Of a stretch of DNA of 64,000 bases, positions 34,217 to 40,194 are shown piece after piece. This stretch comes from Alistipes sp. (GTDB lineage Bacteria; Bacteroidota; Bacteroidia; Bacteroidales; Rikenellaceae), in contig JAFSBY010000040.1 of assembly GCA_017437045.1 (NCBI GenBank), positions 1 through 64,000 on the forward strand, given 5' to 3'. Made by a program: the position numbers and the translations under genes. The notes under the pieces are model-generated. The model saw only the letters and a program-made list of their open reading frames with translations. It did not search any database and was not told the DNA's origin. The stretch's first letter is position 1. Each line of letters opens with the position of its first letter.

Positions 34217-35140
34217 TTATTCTGCCGTGCCCTCGTTCTCCGAGCCGTCGCCCCAGCCATCGACGCCCATATTGGTGTCGGACGAGGGGATGGTCAGCTC
34301 GCGCATGAGGCGCTTGTATTTGTTGCGCTCGAATGTCAGGCTCTTATCCACCGTGAAGGTCTGCTCGCCACCGTAGTAGCCCCCAACCTTGACCGAGATA
34401 CCGCCCGCATAGGTCGCATGGGGTAGCACAAGCCAAAAATCGGTCGCCTCGGCCTCGCTCGTGCCGATTGCAACGCCCTCCGAGCAGCTGAGCGTGATGG
34501 AGGTCGCGGTGCCCGTCATCGTGAGCGTGGGCGTACCGCCATAGGTCGGCACCAACTGACACTTGCCCGCCAAAGGTTCACCGCCAAGGCTCGAAAGGGT
34601 GATCGACCCGACGGTCTGCCCCTCGGCACCCCACAGACGGATCAACAGGAAGCTGCACGCATTGCGGAAACGAAGGTCAAAATCGTCCAGATCGGCCGTA
34701 ATGGCCACCATGACATTTGCATCCTTGCCCACCGACCCGGCAACATAGGTCTGGGTTGCAGGAAGCGTGTATTGGATGTAGTCGGGCGTGCCATAGACAT
34801 ATTTGGTCGTCGAGGCATAGGGATAGACCGCATAGTAACGATCCAGGTCGTTGCCCGTGCCAAAGCCCTGCGATACGAACTCAAAATCGCCCGCATTGTC
34901 GCCATCTTCGCCCACAAACTTATACTTCTTGTTGCGCGTGATGCCCTCGAAGAGGGTGATCAGGTCGCCCGCATTCCAATGCAGACGGATCTGATCGTCC
35001 AAAAATACGCGCGACTCCTCCTCGGCAATGATGCCGTGGAAGGTGCGGCCTTCGGGAGTGAGGGTCGTGCCTTCGTCAATCTTGGTGCTACATGCCGCCA
35101 ACAGCAACACCAAAGCACCTAAAAATAACTTTTTCATCAT
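34217..35140 (-). CDS. Fimbrillin-like lipoprotein
   Basis: 307 residues. The lipobox LLAACS gives Cys17 (counted from the first of two Met codons). The fimbrillin-type order is present: a ligand-binding-like N-terminal part (RVFLDDQIRLHWNAGDLITLFEG), DRYYAVYPY, a core FDLRFRNACSFLLIRLWG, and the C-terminal KSLTFERNKYKRLM that resembles the fimbrillin-like end. The tail (GVDGWGDGSENEG) is acidic and Gly-rich. It lies 11 bp after the 35-codon gene and 26 bp before the fusion gene, so it is the second gene of the operon. Confidence 0.82.
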   Translation of the reverse strand: MMKKLFLGALVLLLAACSTKIDEGTTLTPEGRTFHGIIAEEESRVFLDDQIRLHWNAGDLITLFEGITRNKKYKFVGEDGDNAGDFEFVSQGFGTGNDLDRYYAVYPYASTTKYVYGTPDYIQYTLPATQTYVAGSVGKDANVMVAITADLDDFDLRFRNACSFLLIRLWGAEGQTVGSITLSSLGGEPLAGKCQLVPTYGGTPTLTMTGTATSITLSCSEGVAIGTSEAEATDFWLVLPHATYAGGISVKVGGYYGGEQTFTVDKSLTFERNKYKRLMRELTIPSSDTNMGVDGWGDGSENEGTAE

Positions 35141-35151
35141 GGATCGGCCGT

Positions 35152-35259
35152 TTAGATATCCTCATCAAATTCGGGGTTCTCCAACGAGCCGGCAAAACCC
35201 TGCTCAACGGCCATCTCAACCTCCTCGATCTGAGGCTCAACATAGATAAATTTGTCCAT
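35152..35259 (-). CDS. 35-residue peptide heading the fimbrillin operon
   Basis: Short gene reading MDKFIYVEPQIEEVEMAV, then EQGFAGSLENPEFDEDI. The layout (a Lys/aromatic start, an EP-x-x-E-x-x-E amphipathic section, GFAGS, and an acidic Pro/Asp/Glu end) resembles the small hypothetical peptides often found beside fimbrillin and surface-protein genes in Bacteroidales (from memory, not a database hit). It has no signal peptide. The stop is 11 bp before the next gene, which argues for co-translation. Immediately upstream of the ATG is a 12-bp inverted repeat. It could be a leader peptide, a precursor peptide or a chaperone-like partner; the function is unknown. Confidence 0.65.
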   Translation of the reverse strand: MDKFIYVEPQIEEVEMAVEQGFAGSLENPEFDEDI

Positions 35260-35260
35260 A

Positions 35261-35310
35261 GTAGTAAGAATTTTATTTGTTAAACTTTTCGTTTGCACAA
35301 TTCTTACTAC
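35261..35310. repeat. 12-bp perfect inverted repeat upstream of the peptide gene
   Basis: GTAGTAAGAATT (35261-35272) and AATTCTTACTAC (35299-35310) are exact reverse complements 26 nt apart. One arm ends a single base before the peptide ATG. It may be an operator, a recombination site or an mRNA hairpin hiding the start codon. No TAnnTTTG box was found upstream. Confidence 0.75.
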
Positions 35311-35832
35311 CCGCACCTCGGTAGTGGTATATTTTTTTGTATTAGAAACAGAAAGCGTGGTGCTGAAGGCTTATTTTTGGTAGATGAGGTTGTAGGAGAC
35401 CTTCGCAATCCAAATAAGCAACAGCCCCACGCCATACCCAATTGCAGGTATGACGCAGGAAGATGTCCGCTTATCCTCTTGCGTAATTAGAACTTCCTAC
35501 ATTCCATCTACGAGAATAAACTTACACTTTCCGCGTAAAATCAGTATGTTGCTACAAAATTAGCAAACAATTTCGGAAAATGTATCTTATGGGCCATCTT
35601 TTTTGCTGTTGCCGATGCAAAATTGCAAAGAACTCTCCTGAAAATCAAGATTGAAACAAAACTATGTTCTTTGTAGATTGGAGCAATGCTGTGCAGAAAA
35701 ACACCTGCCGCATAATCGTTTATGCAGCCATGTGGGCATGGCCTTTCAGCGGGGCTCGAACGGCGGCAGCAACCGACCATAGACAACTCTGCCGAGGCGC
35801 CACACGCTGAACGAGTGCCTTTATCAAACGAA
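35311..35832. other. Non-coding region between fimbrillin operon and tRNA-Leu
   Basis: No credible gene was found in 522 bp. Several hairpins occur: GCATAA/TTATGC (about 35710-35725), GCCATG/CATGGC (about 35727-35742), and a nested structure from TTCAGCG (35745-35751) to CGCTGAA (35805-35811) with an inner CGGCAG/CTGCCG stem. Part of it (GGGGCTCGAAC) resembles a tRNA T-arm, but the T-stem does not pair, so at best it is a degenerate tRNA relic. Confidence 0.45.
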
Positions 35833-35858
35833 ACAAGCGACCTATTCGGGTCGCTTGT
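35833..35858 (-). terminator. Terminator of tRNA-Leu
   Basis: The 10-bp stem ACAAGCGACC (35833-35842) pairs with GGTCGCTTGT (35849-35858), just downstream of the tRNA on the minus strand. Confidence 0.8.
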
Positions 35859-35862
35859 GAAG

Positions 35863-35944
35863 TGCGGATAAAGGGACTCGAACCCCCACGCCTCTCGGCA
35901 ACAGATCCTAAGTCTGTCGTGGCTACCAATTACACCATATCCGC
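35863..35944 (-). tRNA. tRNA-Leu (anticodon UAG)
   Basis: The 82-nt gene folds as a complete cloverleaf. The acceptor stem is GCGGATA with TATCCGC plus discriminator A. The D-arm contains AATTGGTAG. The anticodon stem is ACAGA/TCTGT with loop CTTAGGA, giving anticodon TAG. A long variable arm (TGCCGAGAGGCG) is typical of leucine tRNAs, and the T-arm is GGGGGTTCGAGTCCC. CCA is not encoded. It has its own promoter and terminator. Confidence 0.97.
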
Positions 35945-35956
35945 AGGTTTGTGGCA

Positions 35957-35986
35957 CAAAGGTAGGTAAAAATTCCTAAAACACAA
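35957..35986 (-). promoter_or_regulatory. Promoter of tRNA-Leu
   Basis: On the minus strand: TTG (35986-35984), 19 nt, TACCTTTG (35964-35957), 12 nt before the tRNA 5' end. Exact Bacteroidetes match. Confidence 0.85.
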
Positions 35987-36045
35987 CCTCCGACGATAAA
36001 CATTCCATTTTTTTAGCTACTTTTGTCGAAGTTAACGATTGCTTC

Positions 36046-37599
36046 ATGCCACAAAAACTGACTTTACGACTTTTGCCCCGCGAGGCGGCCGATGCAACGT
36101 GCTATACGGCACGTGCTGCCCGCGAATTGCGTATCGACGAGCGCTCGATCGCCCTGGTGCGGGTCGTGAAACGATCGATCGATGCGCGGCAACGCCAGCC
36201 GTGGGTCAATCTCTCGCTCGAGGTCTATGTCGATCAAGAGCCGCAACCGGCCCCCGTGCATTTCGACTACCCTTCGGTCGAGGGAAAAACCGAGGTAATC
36301 GTCGTCGGATCGGGCCCCGCCGGTCTGTTTGCAGCATTGCGACTCATCGAGTTGGGGCTGAAGCCGATCCTGCTGGAACGGGGTCGTGAGGTCTCGCTCC
36401 GCAAGACCGATATTGCCCGTATCAACCGAGGCGAAGGGGTCGATCCCGACTCCAACTACGCCTTTGGCGAGGGTGGCGCCGGCACCTTCTCGGATGGTAA
36501 GCTCTTCACCCGCAGCAAGAAGCGCGGCGACTACAACAAAGCCCTGCAAACGCTTGTCTTTCACGGGGCAAACCCGGAAATTCTGTACGAAGCACATCCC
36601 CATATCGGCACCGACAAGCTCCCCTACATCATCCGCAATATCTGCCGCACGATCACCGATTGCGGCGGCGAGGTACTCTTTGAGCGTCGCGTGACCGATC
36701 TGATCCTGCGGCAGGGGGTCCTCAAGGGTGTTGTCTGTGGATCGGAACGCATCGAGGGGGCTGCCGTCGTGTTGGCCACCGGCCATTCGGCACGCGACAT
36801 CTACTACCTGCTCCACGAACGCGGCATCCGTCTCGAGGCCAAGGCCTTGGCGATGGGTGTGCGCATCGAACACCCGCAGGCACTGATCGACCGCATTCAA
36901 TACCACCAGCCGGAGCGCGGGGAGTGGCTTCCCGCCGCCTCCTACTCCTTGGTCAGCCAGGAGCAGGGGCGTGGCGTGTACTCCTTCTGCATGTGTCCGG
37001 GCGGATTCATCGTCCCGGCCATGACCGATAGTGCCGAGTCGGTCGTAAACGGCATGTCACCCAGTGGGCGCACCTCGCCCTATGCCAATTCGGGTCTGGT
37101 AACCGAGGTCCGTGCTGCCGACTTTGCCCACCTGACGGAGCAATGGGGCGCTTTGGCGGGGCTCAAATTCCAGGAGGAGTTTGAACGCTTGGCACGGCGC
37201 GAAGGTGGTGATCGGCAGGTCGCTCCCGCGCAACGCGTAGCCGATTTCGTAGCCGGTAAGGCCTCCAATGCGCTCCCGGCAACCTCCTATGTGCCCGGCA
37301 TTACCCCTTCGCGGCTCGATCGGTGGATGCCCTCCTTCATTGCCGAGGGTTTACGGGCCGGTATCGCCACCTTCGGACGGCGCATGCGGGGCTTTGTGAC
37401 GAACGAAGCGATTGTGGTGGGTGTCGAGTCGCGTACCTCTACGCCGGTACGTATTCCGCGTGATGCCGAAACGCTCATGCACCCCGAAGTAGCCGGTCTT
37501 TTCCCCACAGGTGAGGGTGCCGGATATGCCGGAGGAATCATCTCGGCCGGATTGGATGGTGAGCGTGTAGCCGAGGCGGTGCGAAATTTCGTAAAATAG
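36046..37599 (+). CDS. FAD-dependent dehydrogenase (COG2509 type)
   Basis: 517 residues. The N-terminal ~85 residues form a ferredoxin-like domain of the family (SIALVRVVKRSIDARQRQPWVNLSLEVYVD, interrupted). The FAD dinucleotide fold follows with VVGSGPAGLFAALRLIELG (GxGxxG) near residues 86-104, and FGEGGAGTFSDGKLFTRSK is a hallmark of this group. Near the C-terminus VAGLFPTGEGAGYAGGIISAGLDG closes the FAD site. The substrate is not established. A TACTTTTG box is at 36018-36025. Single gene. Confidence 0.9.
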   Translation: MPQKLTLRLLPREAADATCYTARAARELRIDERSIALVRVVKRSIDARQRQPWVNLSLEVYVDQEPQPAPVHFDYPSVEGKTEVIVVGSGPAGLFAALRLIELGLKPILLERGREVSLRKTDIARINRGEGVDPDSNYAFGEGGAGTFSDGKLFTRSKKRGDYNKALQTLVFHGANPEILYEAHPHIGTDKLPYIIRNICRTITDCGGEVLFERRVTDLILRQGVLKGVVCGSERIEGAAVVLATGHSARDIYYLLHERGIRLEAKALAMGVRIEHPQALIDRIQYHQPERGEWLPAASYSLVSQEQGRGVYSFCMCPGGFIVPAMTDSAESVVNGMSPSGRTSPYANSGLVTEVRAADFAHLTEQWGALAGLKFQEEFERLARREGGDRQVAPAQRVADFVAGKASNALPATSYVPGITPSRLDRWMPSFIAEGLRAGIATFGRRMRGFVTNEAIVVGVESRTSTPVRIPRDAETLMHPEVAGLFPTGEGAGYAGGIISAGLDGERVAEAVRNFVK

Positions 37600-37676
37600 A
37601 AACTACTGATAATCAGGAAAATAATATTTGTTGATAAAAAATCTTCAAAATTTTTTGAATTTTTTTAATAAAAAAC

Positions 37677-37707
37677 TTGCACAGAAACGAAAAACCCCTT
37701 ATCTTTG
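37677..37707 (+). promoter_or_regulatory. Promoter of a second candidate small RNA
   Basis: TTG (37677-37679), 20 nt, TATCTTTG (37700-37707), preceded by a strongly A/T-rich stretch from about 37620. An exact and well-spaced match. Confidence 0.8.
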
Positions 37708-37712
37708 CACTC

Positions 37713-37808
37713 GAAGTTTTAAGGTTCATTTAGGTTAGTAGTTTTAGGTTGGTGAGGAAATCGACGAATCGCGGGCGTGCTGCTCGGATTCACGGTTTCC
37801 TTTTTTTT
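37713..37808 (+). ncRNA. Candidate small RNA of about 95 nt
   Basis: It runs from the promoter at 37677-37707 to a terminator-type hairpin. The 5' half is U/G-rich with repeated TTAGGTT units (37730-37750). The 3' half forms a long stem, GGAAATCG plus CGAATC (37756-37770) against GATTC plus GGTTTCC (37787-37800), followed by eight T (37801-37808). No plausible reading frame is present. The unit lies downstream of the FAD enzyme and convergent to rplS. I cannot match it to a named RNA family. Confidence 0.55.
37756..37808 (+). terminator. Terminator of the second candidate small RNA
   Basis: An imperfect stem of about 13 bp between 37756-37770 and 37787-37800 is closed by a GC-rich loop and followed by eight T. 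Confidence 0.7.
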
Positions 37809-37842
37809 GTGCCTTATCGGCAGGGGGAGTATGCAAAAACAA

Positions 37843-37874
37843 AACGGAGATTCCGCCATTGGGGAATCTCCGTT
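37843..37874. terminator. Terminator of rplS (bidirectional form)
   Basis: The 12-bp perfect stem AACGGAGATTCC (37843-37854) pairs with GGAATCTCCGTT (37863-37874). It has A residues before and T residues after. Confidence 0.9.
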
Positions 37875-37896
37875 TTTCGTTGAAGCTGTAATCGGA

Positions 37897-38271
37897 TTAC
37901 TTGTTCGTAACCTTGCGAGCCTCCTTGATGCGAGCCTTCTTACCGGTGAGCTTACGCAGGTAGAAGATACGAGCACGACGTACAACACCGATCTTGTTCA
38001 CCTCGATCTTGTCGATGTGGGGCGAGTAGAGCGGGAAGATACGCTCAACACCCACGCCGTTCGACACCTTGCGGATGGTGAACATCTTGGTCTTGCCCGA
38101 GCCCTTGATCTGGATTACCACACCACGGAAGCTCTGCAGACGCTCCTTATTACCCTCGACGATTTTGTACGTTACGGTGATCGTGTCACCAGCCTTGAAC
38201 GACGGTACGTCAGCATCCGTCTTCGGCCACATCTGCTCGTTTACGAGCTTGATGATTGCATCTTTGTTCAT
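37897..38271 (-). CDS. rplS: 50S ribosomal protein L19
   Basis: Large-subunit protein at the 30S-50S interface. 124 residues, with [64 protein letters not shown] and [20 protein letters not shown], the L19 signature sequences. Transcribed alone from a promoter at 38428-38457, giving a structured leader of about 150 nt that could mediate autoregulation. Confidence 0.98.
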   Translation of the reverse strand: MNKDAIIKLVNEQMWPKTDADVPSFKAGDTITVTYKIVEGNKERLQSFRGVVIQIKGSGKTKMFTIRKVSNGVGVERIFPLYSPHIDKIEVNKIGVVRRARIFYLRKLTGKKARIKEARKVTNK

Positions 38272-38421
38272 TGTTGCAACATGTTTTTTAGTTTCACATC
38301 CAACATTCCCGCTGTACCAAAGCTACCATACCGAGGTTTTCCTCGCTCGATAATCCCCCGAACCAAAACGGTCGGTGCTGCTCCGCATACCCAATGAAAG
38401 AGGTTGATCTGCGCCCATTTG
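38272..38421 (-). promoter_or_regulatory. Structured rplS mRNA leader
   Basis: About 150 nt between the predicted transcript start and the rplS ATG. Two hairpins are visible by eye: CCGAACC/GGTCGG with one bulge (38358-38375), and CGAGG/CCTCG around a 4-nt loop (38332-38345). Ribosomal protein genes often carry autoregulatory leaders. Whether this one matches a known L19 leader family cannot be told here. Confidence 0.45.
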
Positions 38422-38427
38422 GGACTG

Positions 38428-38457
38428 CAAAAATAGGGCGTAAAATTCAAAAAACAA
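38428..38457 (-). promoter_or_regulatory. Promoter of rplS
   Basis: On the minus strand: TTG (38457-38455), 19 nt, TATTTTTG (38435-38428). Exact Bacteroidetes match. Confidence 0.82.
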
Positions 38458-38489
38458 AATTTCGCCTTGATTTTCAGTTAAAAAAGCGC

Positions 38490-38526
38490 AAAAAAAGGGG
38501 TATCACGACACCACGTCGGATACCCC
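38490..38526 (-). terminator. Terminator of the zinc-ribbon DUF805 gene
   Basis: Stem GGGGTATC (38497-38504) and GATACCCC (38519-38526), with an inner CGAC/GTCG pair. On the minus strand it is followed by seven T. Confidence 0.88.
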
Positions 38527-38560
38527 ACAATCTATTTCGCCACGTTGGCAGAGGGCCCGA

Positions 38561-39103
38561 TTAAGGCTCCGGACCAAATTCGTTCGTCCCCTTCTGACCC
38601 TCGGCAAGCAGCCAAATGAACAGGAATACGATGTTGGCAATCGGAATCAAGAAGAAGAAGATATAACTCCACGGACGACCCGTATCCTGCAGACGGCGAG
38701 CCGTAACAGCCAAGAAGGGGCAAATCATACCCAACTCAACGAAAAAGAGCGGCCACCCAAGAATGGGAATCCACGCCAATATCGCTACAAGACCATAGGC
38801 CAGATAGAACCAACCCAGCTCGGCGCGCATAGCACGCCCTTTGAAGTTGGCGTAGTTCTGAATGCCATGCTTGATTGCACCGACAAAAGTCGTCGGATCG
38901 ACATTCTTATCCTCGAGCATCGCCTTGATCTTGTTGGGCTTTTTCAGCTCATAACCACACTTCACGCAGATAATCGCCATCGGATCGGGTTTAGCACCAC
39001 ACTTGGGGCAATAGGTCGAACCATCACCCACGCGAACACCACATTTGAGGCAAACCGATGCCTGAGCATCTGACACCTCTGCACCACAATGTTTACAATA
39101 CAT
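38561..39103 (-). CDS. Zinc-ribbon plus DUF805 membrane protein
   Basis: About 180 residues. Three CxxC pairs form two or more zinc ribbons in the first 50 residues (MYCKHCGAEV, CLKCGVRV, YCPKCGAK, CVKCGYEL). A linker leads to a DUF805-type domain (about 80-175) with NYANFKGRAMRAELGWFYL, helices around VAILAWIPILGW, the conserved TARRLQDTGRPW, and a last helix. The function is unknown. The start at 39103 or 39115 (four codons earlier) cannot be decided. A promoter at 39243-39273 gives a leader of ~130 nt. Confidence 0.85.
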   Translation of the reverse strand: MYCKHCGAEVSDAQASVCLKCGVRVGDGSTYCPKCGAKPDPMAIICVKCGYELKKPNKIKAMLEDKNVDPTTFVGAIKHGIQNYANFKGRAMRAELGWFYLAYGLVAILAWIPILGWPLFFVELGMICPFLAVTARRLQDTGRPWSYIFFFLIPIANIVFLFIWLLAEGQKGTNEFGPEP

Positions 39104-39242
39104 ATATACCGGCATTTATTTACACCATCCGCACCCCGACAGTGGTTTGCAACTCGAAGACGTGGTGCCGAAAAGTCTGCCGGTCAGCCCCTAATTGGCT
39201 CCCACGCAAACTTACGCCCTCGTGAAAAAGAAATAGTTTACG

Positions 39243-39273
39243 CAAATATAACACGCGTGCAGGAAAAAAGCAA
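39243..39273 (-). promoter_or_regulatory. Promoter of the zinc-ribbon DUF805 gene
   Basis: On the minus strand: TTG (39273-39271), 20 nt, TATATTTG (39250-39243). It is divergent from the surE -7 box (TACCTTTG at 39306-39313). Confidence 0.78.
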
Positions 39274-39331
39274 ACGAAAAGCGGCAAAAATGCGGTGAAA
39301 AATTGTACCTTTGTTGCCAAATAAAGCATGT

Positions 39332-40108
39332 ATGATGAGCGAAAAATTGATACTTGTCACCAACGACGACGGCTACGCAGCTAAAGGTTTGCGGGCTGCG
39401 GTGGAGATTGCCCGCCAATTCGGACGGGTGATTGCCATTGCCCCCGAGGTGACACAAAGCGGCATGAGCCAGGCTATTACGATGTATAAGCCCCTCTTTT
39501 TGAAAAAGCAGCACGAGGAGCCGGGAGTCGAGATCTACTCCTTCTCGGGAACTCCGGTCGATTGTGTGAAGATGGCGTTCGACTACCTGTTGGCCGACCG
39601 TCGGGTCGATCTGGTCATCTCGGGCATCAACCACGGATCGAATGCCGCGATCAACGTCCTCTATTCAGGCACGATGGGTGCGGCTATCGAGGGTAGTTTC
39701 TATGGTTGTCCGTCGATCGGTCTGTCGCTCATTGACCACGATCTGAATGCCGATTTCGATGCCGCCGTTCAGTATGGCACCCAGATTGTTAAGCAGGTTC
39801 TCACGCAGCAGATCGAGCTGCCGCTCTGTCTGAATGTAAACTTCCCGATTGCTCGTCCCGAGCAGATTCAGGGTATCCGCATCTGCCGCCAGACGCGCGG
39901 TTATTGGCGCGAGGAGTTCTACCGCCGCGAAGATCCCAACCACCGTCCCTACTTCTGGCTCACGGGCGAGTTTATCAACCACGAACCGGAGGCTGAAGAT
40001 ACCGATGAATGGGCCTTGAAACACAACTATGTGGCCGTGGTGCCCGTCCAGGTCGATCTGACCGACTATCGCCGGATGGATATGTTGCACCGCATCCTGC
40101 CCGAATAG
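39332..40108 (+). CDS. surE: 5'/3'-nucleotidase SurE
   Basis: Metal-dependent phosphatase acting on nucleoside monophosphates, linked to stationary-phase survival. The N-terminus ILVTNDDGYAAKGLRA has the metal-binding DD pair. SQSGMSQAIT-like residues (VTQSGMSQAIT), FSGTPVDCVKMAF and SGINHGSNAAINVLYSGTMGAAIEG are all present. About 258 residues. The ATG at 39332 or 39335 is chosen because the -7 box TACCTTTG ends at 39313, which rules out the TTG at 39311. Confidence 0.96.
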   Translation: MMSEKLILVTNDDGYAAKGLRAAVEIARQFGRVIAIAPEVTQSGMSQAITMYKPLFLKKQHEEPGVEIYSFSGTPVDCVKMAFDYLLADRRVDLVISGINHGSNAAINVLYSGTMGAAIEGSFYGCPSIGLSLIDHDLNADFDAAVQYGTQIVKQVLTQQIELPLCLNVNFPIARPEQIQGIRICRQTRGYWREEFYRREDPNHRPYFWLTGEFINHEPEAEDTDEWALKHNYVAVVPVQVDLTDYRRMDMLHRILPE

Positions 40109-40132
40109 CACCATACGAGAAGGTGTTTGCAC

Positions 40133-40174
40133 AAAAAAGCCTGTCTAACTTTGCACTTGTTAGACAGGCTTTTT
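40133..40174. terminator. Bidirectional terminator, surE/polA
   Basis: The 11-bp perfect stem GCCTGTCTAAC (40139-40149) pairs with GTTAGACAGGC (40159-40169), flanked by six A and five T. Confidence 0.94.
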
Positions 40175-40194
40175 GTTGGGAAGAGTAGGGGAGG

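Noticed and set aside
35745-35811. Possible second tRNA next to tRNA-Leu
   Set aside because: A 7-bp outer stem exists, but the T-stem and anticodon arm cannot form, so it is not a functional tRNA.
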